In this document: positions 43,927-55,105 of the stretch, piece by piece
Layout of the letters: each line of letters starts with the position of its first letter
Numbering within the stretch: position 1 is the first letter of the stretch
NCBI RefSeq assembly: GCF_009469595.2
Contig: NZ_SSXV01000017.1
Span: 1-64,000 of the forward strand
Source of the DNA: Thauera sp. 2A1
Lineage (GTDB): Bacteria; Pseudomonadota; Gammaproteobacteria; Burkholderiales; Rhodocyclaceae
Direction: 5' to 3'
DNA: 64,000 nt
Made by a program: the position numbers and the translations under genes
The notes under the pieces: generated by a model
Told to the model about the DNA's origin: nothing
Seen by the model: only the letters and a program-made list of their open reading frames with translations
Database searches by the model: none

Positions 43927-46900
43927 GAGGCCCAGCGGGTCGGCAAAGCGCAGCGGGTCGCGTGCCGCGTAGGCGTAGGGCTGCGTCAGCGGGTGCGGAC
44001 CGAGCGGATCGGGCTCCAGGTAATCGCCGCGGCGGGGATCGTAGGTGCGCAGCACGTTGTCGTGCCAGCCGGTTTCGGCGTCGTGATACTGGCCGGGCAG
44101 GCGCAGGTTGAGGTTGAAGCCGGGGTCGATGTCCGCGGCAGTCAGGACGCGCGCTTCTCCAAAAACGGAGTGCCGGGCGCGCCAGATCACGCGGCTGCGC
44201 TCGTCGGTCAACGCAACCGGCGTGCCGATTTCGTTGGCGTGGATGTAGCGCACCTGCGGCGTGGTTCTGGTGATGAACTCGCGTATGGTGCGCAGGACAT
44301 CCGTCAGGGCGGTGACCTTGCTCCCCAGGGGCCTGCCGGCGGGGTAGTCGAGGAGGGCGACGGGGACGCCGTGCGCATAGACGTAACGGCGCTTGAGCCG
44401 GGGCATGCCGTCCTCATCCAGCGCTTCGCCGGCGAGGCGGTAGGAATTCCACAGGAAGAGCGTGCTGCTCGATCTCGTCGCCGGCACCGCGCGGGGGTCA
44501 AACACCGTCTTGCGGATACGGCGGCCAAGCGCGTCATGTTCATAGCGGGCAACAAGGTGGTCTCCGTTCCCGTTCCCGCTGTCTTCCGCCCCCCGACGGA
44601 CTTCGACCAGTCGCCGGTCGGGGCTGTAGCGAAGACGGAACTCACCCACCCGCTCGGGCAGCCCGCCGGCGTCCCGGTCGATCTTCTGTCGGAAATCGTC
44701 GGTCACGCCGTGCAGGCGCCGGCCTATGACTTCGCCCGCCGCGTCGTAGGCTTGGTATTCGGCACCTGCCGCGTCATTGCCCGCCTGCGCGGCGATCAGG
44801 CGTGCCTCACGGTCGTAGGCGAAGCCGACGGGAAGGGCGCGACGGCGGTCGAAGCGCTGGGCGATCCTGCCGGCGGCGTCATAGCTGTAGCGCCAGCCAT
44901 CGATCAGTTCGCCATGGCCCGCACCGAAGTCTGCGGCGGGCGCAAGGCCGGGGATGGATTCACCCGCGTGTGCAGACGCGATCCAGTCTGGCCAGCTCCC
45001 AGCGGGTGGTGTCGGCGGCAGGTGATGCGCGAGATCGCGCAGGCGGCCGTCCGCACCGAGGCCGAAGCGAACCTCGACGCCATTGCCGAGACGGTAACCG
45101 CCGCGTGCAATCGCATCATCGGGCTGACGCCGAGGCGATTCACTTCGGGCCAGTCGCGCCGCAGCTTGGACGGTGGAAGGGGCCGTGGAGGGGACTGTGG
45201 AGGGGACTGGCAAGGGCGAGAGCAGGCGGGTGAGCTGCAGCGCGCCGTCCATCCACGCAATCCCGCGTAACTGGCGTCCCTTGCCCCACTCGTACCTGAG
45301 CTCGCCGCCCTCGGGTAGGAAATGCCGGATCACGCGGTCCGCAGCGTCGAAGGCGTAGCTTTCCCGATAGTGCAGGCCGGGATTGCCGGCTCGCATCGGC
45401 GGACGGTCGACAATGTGCGTGCGGATACGTCCCGCATCGTCATGAGTGAAGGTTTCGATTTCCGTCGGATGTTCGATCCTTACCAGCCGGGCGCCGGCAT
45501 GGTGCAAGGTGGTGGTGACGATGTCGCCCTCCGCGGTGCCCTGCACCGTGTGCGCGACGATGCGGCCGGCCGCATCGCGCGACCAGCGCCACACCCTTCC
45601 ATCGGCGAAGCGCCGCTCGATGATCCGGCCTGCGGCGTCGTGACGGTAGTGCTCCCGCCCGGTCGCATCGGTGCGCATGGCCTGCACGCGTCCGAAATCG
45701 TCGAGCCAGCGCTGCAAGCCTGGCCAGTGGCGAGTGGCACCCGGCGTTTCGGATGTCGACTCGGCGTCTTGTGGGACAAGGCCGGCGCGGGAAGATCCAG
45801 GGCTCAGGTGCTCGCGCGGCAACCACGCGCCACCGCCGAGATTGGACACCATTGCGCCGAGGCCATTGGAGCCCTCGTAGCCGACATGCTGGATTTCGCC
45901 ATCGGGCAACTCGATGCGGATCGGCCTGCCCAGTGCATCACGCTCGATGTGCACGACGGCATCCGCACGCTGCCAGCGCACAGGAAAACCACCGTGGTCG
46001 AGCAGGAACCGGATGCGCACGCCGTCGACCGGCGTGTGGGCGATCACACGGCCCACCTCGTCGCGCTCGAAATGCTCGACGAGGGCCATGGGATGCGTGA
46101 CCGACTGGAGCCAGTTGCCGCCGGCGTCGTACTGAAGTCGCGTGATGTCCGAGTCTGCGGGCGAGGCCCCCGGGCCATTGGGCAAGGGGCCGTCGATCTC
46201 CGCCAGCAGGCTGCGCCCGTTGACACGGGTGTAACGCAACACGGTGCTGCGCTCGATCGGTCGGCCTGCCGCAACGGTCCTTCCCTGTTCGTCAACGGTT
46301 TCGAAACCGGCCTCGTGCATCTGCACCAACTGGCCGTGGGCGTTGTACGTGAGGGAGATGCGGTGCTCCTGGCCCTCGACCACGCTTGGTCGTGCGATGA
46401 GCACGGGCCGGCCATCGTCGCCTGCGTATTCGTAGCGCTGCACCAGACGCGGCGCGCGGCGTGAGCCGGCACCGTGATCCAGCGCGGTCACCTGCAGGAT
46501 GCGGCCCAGCGCGTCGCGCATGAAGGTCAAGGTCTGTCGCGGCTGGCCGCTCGCGGCATCGAGCATGGTGGTTTGCATGAGCCGTCCGAGCGCGTCGTAG
46601 CCATACCGCCGATTGGCAAGCGGGCAGCCGCTGCAGCCGGCACCACGGGATTCGAGCAGGCGATAGCCGCCGCCGACCAGCCCGATGCGATAGGTCGTCG
46701 TCGCCCCATTGTCGTCGGTCAGCTGAACCGTCCCGGCCGCGCCGGGCCGAGGGGCGGACTGGAAGGTCAGACGGATGCCGCGACCGGAACCACGCGGACT
46801 CGCGGTACCCGTGCGGATCGGACCCGTCGCCGAGAGAACGGCCCGCCCGTCCTCGTCGTACGCATAGGTCGACAGCCGTGTCGTCACGCGCTGGCCACCG

Positions 46901-48009
46901 ACCTCGGGTGCGTCCAGACTGATGCCCGTCAGCAGCGTCGGATGCCGGAGATCCTCGTGGTGGTAGAGGCGCACCGCGGAAGACTCGTCCGGCCCCGGCC
47001 CAATCACGGCCACGAGCAGGCTTCGCCGCGCCCGGCGCGTCACAGCGTCTTCGTCGGCAGGACTGGCGGCTGGCGCATCGACACCGTAGCGGTAGCGGAA
47101 GCTACCGACCGGCGAAGCGATGCGCGCCACCATCGGCAGAGGAGTCGCGGCCTCCCCTGCAGTGCGCTCGTGATAGTGCAGGTCGAGCGCGCGCCCCTGG
47201 GGATCGATGACCCTGCGCAGGCTGCCGCGGGTGTCGTACAGCAGGCTCACGAACTCGCCGGTCGGGGCGAGGATCCGGGTCAGGCGGCCCTTGCCGTCGA
47301 AATCCAGGATGCGTCCAGCCCCTTCGCCGTGAGTCCAGCGCCAGCGGTACGTCTCGCCACGCGCTGATTGGCGGCGCTCCACGAGGCCCCTGGCAGGGTC
47401 GGCCGCGAGGCAGGTCGCGGGCGCGCCGCCCTTGCAGGTAAAAGTCGTCCGGTTGCCATCGGCCTGGACAATGCGGATTGCATCCCGATCCGCACGCAGG
47501 GTCGTCTCGTAGCTCAGGCGCCAGCCACGTCCGAGCAGGCCCTCGCGGCTGCGGACCGTGCTCGAGGCGCTGTTGTAGTGACGCACGATCTCCAGCCCGA
47601 GGACGCCGGGCAGGGCAGCGAGGTCCACTTCGCGCTGATACTTGTTGCCGTTGGTGATGTTGATCGGATTGCCGGCGCCAACATCGACGCCGCCGTTGCC
47701 GACGTCCGACTGGCTGGCAGGCCCGCCGCCGCCACAGGTTGCCCCGCTCGGAGCGGGCAGGCACATCGTCCCCCCGACAGCAGGATTCTCCACCCCGGCA
47801 ATGAATGAAGCTTGCCCGCTGGCGGTCGAGGTCTCGCCAACGCCGAACGCTGGCATGACGGCGATGCCAAGCAATAGCAGCGCGAGCCGGCCGAGCAGGC
47901 CGGACATTGACCTTGCGCTGCCAGGGCTGCCAGGACTGCCACGGCTGGCGGAGCGCGGTCGCGCCGCGGCGCGCGGCATGGCCCTAGGCCTGCTCACGGG
48001 CGTGAACAT
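42847..48009 (-). CDS. Sec-signal RHS-repeat protein with C-terminal DUF2235/Tle1-type phospholipase domain
   Basis: 1720 aa from ATG 48009, backed by GAGGAG 8 bases upstream. An Arg/Pro/Ser-rich N-region and hydrophobic core (residues 38-56) form a long signal peptide; ATG 47907 would give a shorter one. Then come a DUF6531-like entry (PINITNGNKYQ, about 108-185), at least a dozen RHS/YD repeats (YDALGR, RDAAGRI and similar) and an RHS core ending in DPLGL at about 1357-1361, the normal shell boundary before a toxin. The last 359 residues are a DUF2235 hydrolase: FAFDGTGN, nucleophile Ser1468 in GFSRGA, Asp1510 in GLFDTV, His1573 in GAHADIGGGY. It has no PAAR or VgrG domain, unlike type VI RHS effectors. 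It overlaps the upstream TadE-like gene by 16 bases at the end of a Tad pilus operon. Confidence 0.9.
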   Translation of the reverse strand: MFTPVSRPRAMPRAAARPRSASRGSPGSPGSARSMSGLLGRLALLLLGIAVMPAFGVGETSTASGQASFIAGVENPAVGGTMCLPAPSGATCGGGGPASQSDVGNGGVDVGAGNPINITNGNKYQREVDLAALPGVLGLEIVRHYNSASSTVRSREGLLGRGWRLSYETTLRADRDAIRIVQADGNRTTFTCKGGAPATCLAADPARGLVERRQSARGETYRWRWTHGEGAGRILDFDGKGRLTRILAPTGEFVSLLYDTRGSLRRVIDPQGRALDLHYHERTAGEAATPLPMVARIASPVGSFRYRYGVDAPAASPADEDAVTRRARRSLLVAVIGPGPDESSAVRLYHHEDLRHPTLLTGISLDAPEVGGQRVTTRLSTYAYDEDGRAVLSATGPIRTGTASPRGSGRGIRLTFQSAPRPGAAGTVQLTDDNGATTTYRIGLVGGGYRLLESRGAGCSGCPLANRRYGYDALGRLMQTTMLDAASGQPRQTLTFMRDALGRILQVTALDHGAGSRRAPRLVQRYEYAGDDGRPVLIARPSVVEGQEHRISLTYNAHGQLVQMHEAGFETVDEQGRTVAAGRPIERSTVLRYTRVNGRSLLAEIDGPLPNGPGASPADSDITRLQYDAGGNWLQSVTHPMALVEHFERDEVGRVIAHTPVDGVRIRFLLDHGGFPVRWQRADAVVHIERDALGRPIRIELPDGEIQHVGYEGSNGLGAMVSNLGGGAWLPREHLSPGSSRAGLVPQDAESTSETPGATRHWPGLQRWLDDFGRVQAMRTDATGREHYRHDAAGRIIERRFADGRVWRWSRDAAGRIVAHTVQGTAEGDIVTTTLHHAGARLVRIEHPTEIETFTHDDAGRIRTHIVDRPPMRAGNPGLHYRESYAFDAADRVIRHFLPEGGELRYEWGKGRQLRGIAWMDGALQLTRLLSPLPVPSTVPSTAPSTVQAAARLARSESPRRQPDDAIARGGYRLGNGVEVRFGLGADGRLRDLAHHLPPTPPAGSWPDWIASAHAGESIPGLAPAADFGAGHGELIDGWRYSYDAAGRIAQRFDRRRALPVGFAYDREARLIAAQAGNDAAGAEYQAYDAAGEVIGRRLHGVTDDFRQKIDRDAGGLPERVGEFRLRYSPDRRLVEVRRGAEDSGNGNGDHLVARYEHDALGRRIRKTVFDPRAVPATRSSSTLFLWNSYRLAGEALDEDGMPRLKRRYVYAHGVPVALLDYPAGRPLGSKVTALTDVLRTIREFITRTTPQVRYIHANEIGTPVALTDERSRVIWRARHSVFGEARVLTAADIDPGFNLNLRLPGQYHDAETGWHDNVLRTYDPRRGDYLEPDPLGPHPLTQPYAYAARDPLRFADPLGLILFAFDGTGNDESSRTNIYWLKEAYQDNDSASIANSDRPYYVEGVGTKWYQLGDRALAYTLKSKVEEQLNTLDDYVKAKFDSEVRERGTTLAPESPLLITLDVIGFSRGASAARDFVNEVIARRNQSYYRDLVGGACVGLQIRFLGLFDTVLSKQINGVISLGIPASEIGHVAHAVAANEHRALFPLESAESSYAGRGLGANVVERGFVGAHADIGGGYLVEDGSDLSDVALNWMYQQALAAGVRMKPLEVAQRSISDPVVHDESRVSPWNVPPLNGFDDDRKVHYPDEVRKERSSDFEGMNHAEALEYILPYQDEPPLPNPYQDGNVPSVQQSSKRAGLVDISRYRDWLARTYGLSFE
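45169..45216. repeat. 12-bp tandem repeat (about 4 copies) inside the RHS gene
   Basis: Four imperfect 12-bp units related to gactgtggaggg. On the coding strand they encode a repeating Val/Pro-Ser-Thr linker (PLPVPSTVPSTAPSTV) between RHS repeat blocks. It resembles the imuB repeat in unit length and purine-rich composition. Confidence 0.75.
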
Positions 48010-48926
48010 TGCAGAGGCTCCTCGTCGTCCAGCGCGTGCGGCACTTCCTCGTCCATTCCGGTGCCGTTGCCCGCTGCGCTCTCGTGAGCACTGGAAGGCG
48101 TGCACAGTGGGTCGCTCCACGGGCAGGAAGGGAGCGCCCGGCCTTGGGCATCTGCGCCCGCGCCGGCGTCCACCGGAACGCCGGCATTCCCTGGCCCCGG
48201 CAGCGACAGCAGGGCGCCGTTCTCGATCGCATCGGACTGCATGCGCACCGTCACATGGGAGACCAGCGGAATGCGGCCCGCAGCGAGAAGGGCACGGCGA
48301 AACGGGTCGGGATGATCCGGGTACAACGTGGCGACCGCCCAGTTGAAGAAGCGGCCGGCGAGGGGAATCTGCTTCGCACGGGGAATTCCGTAGGTCACCC
48401 GGATCTTCAGCAGGTTGGCGTCCTGGAGTGTCTGCCCGGAGCGATTCGATGCGGGGTCACTCGCGCAGGAGGGGCGGTCGGCGGGGCAGGTGAGCCGGTC
48501 GAGATGGGTGCTGGGAATGACCCGCGCGCCGACGCGCAGGGCCTCGGCTGCGCGTGGGCTGTGGAAATCGTCGAAGCTCTCCCGCGTCGGCGACAGGATC
48601 TCGATGCGCAGCGCCCCCGCCAGGTCTGCGAGGGCGCGCCCATGCGAGCGCGCGAGCTCGACGGTGGTGCGTCCTCCGCCGTAGTAGGGAACCATGGCCC
48701 GCGCGAAAGCGGCATGAAGGTTGGACGGCAGGGCGTTCTGCAATGCCCCGGCGCGGGCAGCCTCGAAAGTCGCGTAGTTCAGGATGTTCTTGGCGTGAAA
48801 GACGAGACCGGTCTGCATCATCGCCAGGGCGAGCATCATCAGGGTTGGCGCGATGACGACGAACTCGACCAGCGTGGCGCCGTCATGGACTGCACGACCG
48901 GATCGCTGCGCGAGCAACGGTCTCAT
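47994..48926 (-). CDS. TadE-like pseudopilin with long C-terminal extension
   Basis: 310 aa. N-terminal prepilin-like motif G-ATLVE followed by a hydrophobic helix (about residues 16-40, GATLVEFVVIAPTLMMLALA) and the typical FEAARAGA. The remainder is a large periplasmic domain with paired cysteines (LTCPADRPSC, SCPWSDPLC) and an acidic Ser/Gly-rich tail. TadE-type minor pilins help Flp pilus assembly. The start at 48926 overlaps the DUF192 stop (ATGA). Its own stop at 47994 lies inside the RHS gene start, so it is coupled to the RHS toxin gene. Confidence 0.82.
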   Translation of the reverse strand: MRPLLAQRSGRAVHDGATLVEFVVIAPTLMMLALAMMQTGLVFHAKNILNYATFEAARAGALQNALPSNLHAAFARAMVPYYGGGRTTVELARSHGRALADLAGALRIEILSPTRESFDDFHSPRAAEALRVGARVIPSTHLDRLTCPADRPSCASDPASNRSGQTLQDANLLKIRVTYGIPRAKQIPLAGRFFNWAVATLYPDHPDPFRRALLAAGRIPLVSHVTVRMQSDAIENGALLSLPGPGNAGVPVDAGAGADAQGRALPSCPWSDPLCTPSSAHESAAGNGTGMDEEVPHALDDEEPLQCSRP

Positions 48927-49282
48927 AGGAGGACGCTCTCCAGTCCGGCCAGGCGGGTGCCGCGGTACAAGCCTGCTTCCGCCGCACCGCCAGCGGCCAT
49001 CTCGAGGACGGCGCATGCGGCGGGAACAGCGGCGATTCTCCAGGGCTGCAGCCGCTCTATGACACCGACGATGTTTGCGCCGCGGTCGATAAAGACCGCG
49101 TCGATTGCATCGCGCATGCCGAAGGTGTGGATGCGGCAGCACGGCAGGATGAGCAACGCTTCCGCCGGCGGCAGCGGCGCGGAGAAGAGCAGTCCGCATG
49201 CGCGCGCCATGAAGTCAGCCGCGATGCGAATTCTGAGAGGCCCGCGCTGGGTGCGGATGTGGATGATTTTCGCACGGAGCAT
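48923..49282 (-). CDS. DUF192 family small protein in the Tad operon
   Basis: 119 aa. The DUF192 pattern is seen in ADFMARACGLLFS, ILPCCRIHTFGMRDAIDAVFID and the C-terminal AVLEMAAGGAAEAGL. Function of the family is unknown; many members are exported, but no signal peptide is evident here. It starts 3 bases after the tadC stop and overlaps the next tadE-like gene by 4 bases, so it is firmly inside the operon. Confidence 0.85.
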   Translation of the reverse strand: MLRAKIIHIRTQRGPLRIRIAADFMARACGLLFSAPLPPAEALLILPCCRIHTFGMRDAIDAVFIDRGANIVGVIERLQPWRIAAVPAACAVLEMAAGGAAEAGLYRGTRLAGLESVLL

Positions 49283-49284
49283 CT

Positions 49285-50175
49285 TCACAAGCCCATGCGC
49301 ATGAACTGCACCGCGATCGGGAAGCCGATGACGAGGAAGGTGCAGGGGAAGATGAAGGCGATGAGCGGGAACAGCATCTTTACCGGCGCCTCCATCGCCG
49401 CCTTCTCCGCGCGGGCGAAGCGCTCGACGCGCCGCTGCTCGGCTTGTGCCCGCAGGAGGGGTCCGAGGTTCATGCCGAGGTTTTCGGCCTGGATGATGGC
49501 CGTGACGAGGTGTGTGATTGGCGGTTCGTTGAGGCGGTCGCCGAAGGTCCGCAGGGCATCGGCGCGGGATTTGCCCGCCCTCACATCGCGCAGCACGCGC
49601 TGGAGTTCGTCCCGCAGCGGTCCGGCCGGCCCCTTGGCTGCGGCCTGCTGCAACGCGCCGGTAAGATTGAGCCCGGCCTCGACACAGACCGTGATCAGAT
49701 CGAGGAAGAAGGGCAGCGTCTTCAGCAGGTGCCGCCGGCGGGCGGTCACACGGTCGACAAACCACGCGCGTGCGAAGAGCCAGCCCGCGACCGCTCCTGC
49801 CGCCACGAAGAGCCGCGGCTGCGGACTTTGCCAGGCATGGGCGAGCAAGCCCCCGAATCCGCCGGACACGGCCGCGACCACGACGCGATGCGCGATGAGT
49901 TGCGCCGGCGAGACGGCGTAGTCGAGTCCGGCAACACGCATCCGGGCAAGAAGGCGTTGGCGCAAGCCAATGGGCAGCGCACCGCCCGCCCAGTGCGCCA
50001 GCACCAGTGTCGGCCACCACAGCCAGCGGATGAAGGCGGGCGGGCGATCGCGCCAGGTACGGTCCTCACGTGGAACCGCCACGATCGCGCGCATTCCTAC
50101 CCAGGTGAGGAGCGCGGCCGCGGCACCGGCGAGGCCGGCGATCAGGGCGGGGAGATATCGAGGGTCGATGGCCAT
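49285..50175 (-). CDS. tadC: TadC, Tad pilus inner-membrane platform protein
   Basis: 296 aa, T2SF (GspF-like) domain. Membrane segments lie near residues 8-30, about 95-140 and at the C-terminus (MLFPLIAFIFPCTFLVIGFPI). The conserved cytoplasmic GspF signature is seen in LPFFLDLITVCVEAGLNLTGAL and NLGMNLGPLLRAQAEQRR. It works with TadB and the CpaF ATPase to assemble the Flp pilus. Follows tadB by 12 bases. Confidence 0.92.
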   Translation of the reverse strand: MAIDPRYLPALIAGLAGAAAALLTWVGMRAIVAVPREDRTWRDRPPAFIRWLWWPTLVLAHWAGGALPIGLRQRLLARMRVAGLDYAVSPAQLIAHRVVVAAVSGGFGGLLAHAWQSPQPRLFVAAGAVAGWLFARAWFVDRVTARRRHLLKTLPFFLDLITVCVEAGLNLTGALQQAAAKGPAGPLRDELQRVLRDVRAGKSRADALRTFGDRLNEPPITHLVTAIIQAENLGMNLGPLLRAQAEQRRVERFARAEKAAMEAPVKMLFPLIAFIFPCTFLVIGFPIAVQFMRMGL

Positions 50176-50187
50176 GGTCGGTCCTCC

Positions 50188-51038
50188 TCAAACGTCGATC
50201 GCGACCACACGCCTGATCAACAGCACGCCGAACAGCTCGAGCAAGGCAATCGTGCCCAGCGTCGCCCAGCCGAGCGGCGTGCTCCACATCAGGCCCATCG
50301 CCTGCGGCTCCATGCGTCCAAGGACCAGCAACAAGCCGATCGGGAGAAAGCCGACGACGACGGCCTGCAGTTTTCCCTGCGCAGTCAGCGCGCGGATCTT
50401 CGCCTCCATCGCAAGCTGGCTGCGGATCGTCATCGCGGCGCGATCGAGCGCCTCTGCGAGGCTGCCGCCGGTCTCGCTGGCGATGCGCATCGCGGAAACC
50501 ACCAGGGTCACCGACTGCAAGGGCACGCGGCGCGCGAGATTTTCGAGCGCAGCGTCGACGGCGACGCCGAGTCGCTGTTCGCGCAGCAGCAGCTCGAACT
50601 CCTGCGACACCGGCGGGCGGGATTCGCGCACGACCTGCTGCACGACCAGCATGAGCGACAGCCCTGCGCGCAAACCCCCGGCGATCATCAGCAGGACGTC
50701 GGGCAACTGCTCCTGAAGGCGGGCGAGGCGCTGCCGCTTGAGCAGAGCGAACACCGCTCGCGGCGCGACCGCTGCGCCGATCGCACCTGCTGCACCCCAG
50801 GCCGGCACGCCACTGAGCAGCCACAAACCGGCGCCGATCAGCACCCCGGCCACCAGGTTCGCCACGAAGAGGTGACGCGGGTCGATGAAGAGAAACAGCT
50901 CGCGCAGGCTGAAGCCGGCCTGCGCGGTGAAGCGCTCGCGATAGTGCGCAAGAGCGCGGCTTCCCAGCTCGATCGCCATCCACGCGAGCAGGCTTGCGGA
51001 CAGGCCGATTGCCAGCAGCCCGACGAGCATCGCCTTCG

Positions 51039-51042
<4 letters not shown>
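50188..51042 (-). CDS. tadB: TadB, Tad pilus inner-membrane platform protein
   Basis: 284 aa with a T2SF domain. Segments LPDVLLMIAGGLRAGLSL and MRIASETGGSLAEALDRAA are the typical GspF-family pieces; transmembrane helices lie at the N-terminus, near residues 60-95 and at the C-terminus. Partner of TadC. It overlaps the CpaF stop by 4 bases (ATGA), so translation is coupled. Confidence 0.92.
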
Positions 51043-52712
<1,670 letters not shown>

Positions 52713-52717
52713 GGCGC

Positions 52718-54109
52718 TCACTCTCCGGCCGGGACGACCTGCGACTGCGGCGCGGATGCGCTCGCCGGCTCGGACTGCGAAGGCACAAGGCTGCGGCCGG
52801 CGCGTCGCTCGAGTTCGAGCGCGGCGGATCCGACCAGCCCCGGATCGCTGCGCAGCACACGCGGCGTGAGGAACACCACCAGTTCGCTCTCGCGATTCTG
52901 GAATCGCGTGGAGCGGAACAGGTTGCCCAGCACCGGCACTTCACCCAGATACGGCACTGCGCTGACGTCCTTGGCCTGGTCACGGCTGATCACGCCGGAC
53001 AGGGCCAGCGTCTCGCCTTCGCGCAGGTTGAATTCGGTCTCGGTGCGGCGCGACAGCAGGCCGGGCACGCCCATCACGGCCACGCTGCGGTCCAGCGAGC
53101 TGACCTCGGTCTTGATGCGCGCGCGGATGGCGCCCGAGTCGTCGGCGACAGGAGCGAGGATCTCGAGGCGGATGCCGTACTCCTTGAAGCTGACGCTGGG
53201 CGTTCCTGTGGCCGATGCCGTGGCGACCGGGATCTCGCCGCCGGCAAGGAAGCTGGCGGTGCCGCGATTGCGGGCGGCCAGGCGCGGCTGGGCGAGGATG
53301 ACCGCGTCGCCCTTCTGCGCCAGCAGGTTGAGCCGGCCGAACAGCGAGCCCACCACGCTCACCCGGGTGGTGAAGCGTCGCAGGCGATCGGCGGCGATCT
53401 CCACCTCGCTGCGCTGGTTGCCATCGTCGAGTGCAGCGGAGACCGCCCGACCCTCGCGATTGTTGTGGTAGAGATCCCCTGCAATCTCGAAGCCAAGCAG
53501 CGGCTTGCCCTGCGTCGTCCAGTCGATGCCGAGATCCTCAAGCCCGCTGCGGGAGATCTCGACGAAGCGTACGTCGAACTCGAACATCCGGTCGAAGCCC
53601 ACGCGGCTGGTGAAGTCGATGACCTGCGGGAAGCGCTTGACGATCTCCGAGATGCGATCACGGTCCGCGTCGGCGATGTCGGCGCCCTCGATCAGGATGT
53701 TGTCGCCGATGCTGCGCGACCTGACATTGGGGATGTCGCGGAAGAAGGACTGCAGATCACGTGCAACGCGGGCCATGTCGTTACCCTGCACGACGACCTT
53801 CAACCGATGACTGCGCCCGCCGCGGGACCACACATGCAGGGTGGTCTCGCCTGGTGCGTTTGCCATCAACAGGATTTCCCGGTCGTCGAGCACCGCTGCA
53901 GACAACACCTTGCCGTCACCCACGGCAAGCCGGCTGGCATTGCGCTGCGGGAGCACACGGCTTTCGCCGGCAAAGAGCTTCAATTCGGTGAACGTCGCCG
54001 CATCCGCCGCCGCCTCGCCATCGGTGGGCACTGCGCGGGTTGCGTGCGCGCATGGATGGAGGGCGAGCAGGGCGCACAGGCTGAGGAGGCAGAACGTTTT
54101 GCAGGACAT
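52718..54109 (-). CDS. rcpA: RcpA/CpaC outer-membrane secretin of the Tad system
   Basis: 463 aa. A signal peptide (residues 1-23, ending PCAHA) is followed by a pilus/BON-like N-domain (LFAGESRVLPQRNASRLAVGDGKV) and the secretin domain from about residue 215 (VRFVEISRSGLEDLGIDW, SGVISRDQAKDVSAVPYLGEVPVLGNLF, VVFLTPRV). It forms the outer-membrane channel for the pilus. The start at 54109 was chosen for the signal peptide; no clear ribosome site is visible. Confidence 0.92.
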   Translation of the reverse strand: MSCKTFCLLSLCALLALHPCAHATRAVPTDGEAAADAATFTELKLFAGESRVLPQRNASRLAVGDGKVLSAAVLDDREILLMANAPGETTLHVWSRGGRSHRLKVVVQGNDMARVARDLQSFFRDIPNVRSRSIGDNILIEGADIADADRDRISEIVKRFPQVIDFTSRVGFDRMFEFDVRFVEISRSGLEDLGIDWTTQGKPLLGFEIAGDLYHNNREGRAVSAALDDGNQRSEVEIAADRLRRFTTRVSVVGSLFGRLNLLAQKGDAVILAQPRLAARNRGTASFLAGGEIPVATASATGTPSVSFKEYGIRLEILAPVADDSGAIRARIKTEVSSLDRSVAVMGVPGLLSRRTETEFNLREGETLALSGVISRDQAKDVSAVPYLGEVPVLGNLFRSTRFQNRESELVVFLTPRVLRSDPGLVGSAALELERRAGRSLVPSQSEPASASAPQSQVVPAGE

Positions 54110-54170
54110 GGTTGCATGAAGGCGAGCGTGGAAAGGAAGGCGGAGGGGATGCGAACGGCGTGTGACCGCG

Positions 54171-55091
54171 TCATCGCGGGGCTGGACCGGCAGGCGGGCG
54201 CGAAGTCGGGCCGGAATTGACGGCGAGGGGGGGATCCGCTGTTGTCGTCGGGGAAAAAGCCGTGTTCCTGCCCGGTCGCGGAAAATCCTCGGGCATAGGG
54301 GCGGGCATCGCCGCCGCCCCATTGCCACCGTAGATCACCGGCACGGGCGGAGCCGTCCGCATGAGCGGCTGTTCGAGCCCGAGCAGCGCGAAGGCATCGC
54401 GCCGCAGCGGCGGCAGCTTCGCGCGATCGCCCTGACCACGCAGGACGGCGGTGATCGTCCCGACGGTTCGCGCGGCGACGATGCGCTGCGCTTCCTCGGC
54501 GCTCGCGTCCAGTGTGACGGTCGAATAGCGGCGCTCGGTGCCCTCGTGCCCCGCAGCCGCGACGGTACGCGCTCCCGCAGCGAGCACCCCGACATCCTGC
54601 AGGAGCAGGACGCTGAGATTTTCCTGGTTGCGGCGCACGGTGAGCAGCAGGTCGACGACGTCCCCCGGCTCGAGCAGCCCGGCAATCGAGCTGATCTCAT
54701 CCACCGCAAGGGTCACAGCCCGGCGGCCAGGCGCCAGGCGCGCAGATAGCGTGGGCGGGCGCCGGTCCTGCAGTTGCGACCACAGCAGCGGTTCCCCGCG
54801 GCGCGCCGGGAAACCCAGCACTGCACCGGTTGCGCGGTCGAACTGTTCGGGCGAGATTGCGCTGGAATGCAGCCACTCCACCGGGACCTCGCGCACCGCG
54901 ACGCGGCCGTGGTCCAATGCCTCGCCGGCTGCCATGTCCTCCTTCGCGACGACCGCGCGCGCGGTGCGCTGCTCGACCCGGCGCTCGATGTCTGCGACGC
55001 GGTCATCCAGGTAACGCATGGCGGTCAGCGCAGCGCCGGCACCGATCACCAGGGCAGCAGTGAGGATGAGCCAGTTGCGATGCAATCTCAT
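54171..55091 (-). CDS. rcpC: RcpC/CpaB, Tad pilus assembly protein
   Basis: 306 aa. One N-terminal membrane anchor (residues 7-25) then a SAF/beta-clip domain (RAVVAKEDMAAGEALDHGRVAV, near 45-105) and the CpaB family segment TLAVDEISSIAGLLEPGDVVDLLLT. The C-terminal 50 residues are Pro/Thr-rich and probably disordered. Periplasmic partner of the secretin. It lies 61 bases upstream of rcpA, the widest gap inside the operon. Confidence 0.9.
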   Translation of the reverse strand: MRLHRNWLILTAALVIGAGAALTAMRYLDDRVADIERRVEQRTARAVVAKEDMAAGEALDHGRVAVREVPVEWLHSSAISPEQFDRATGAVLGFPARRGEPLLWSQLQDRRPPTLSARLAPGRRAVTLAVDEISSIAGLLEPGDVVDLLLTVRRNQENLSVLLLQDVGVLAAGARTVAAAGHEGTERRYSTVTLDASAEEAQRIVAARTVGTITAVLRGQGDRAKLPPLRRDAFALLGLEQPLMRTAPPVPVIYGGNGAAAMPAPMPEDFPRPGRNTAFSPTTTADPPLAVNSGPTSRPPAGPAPR

Positions 55092-55105
55092 GGGCGGATT
55101 CCGGC

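Noticed and set aside
42294..48009. Recently acquired mobile island carrying the toxin
   Set aside because: No integrase, transposase, tRNA or direct repeats are seen at the borders, and GC content looks like the neighbours.
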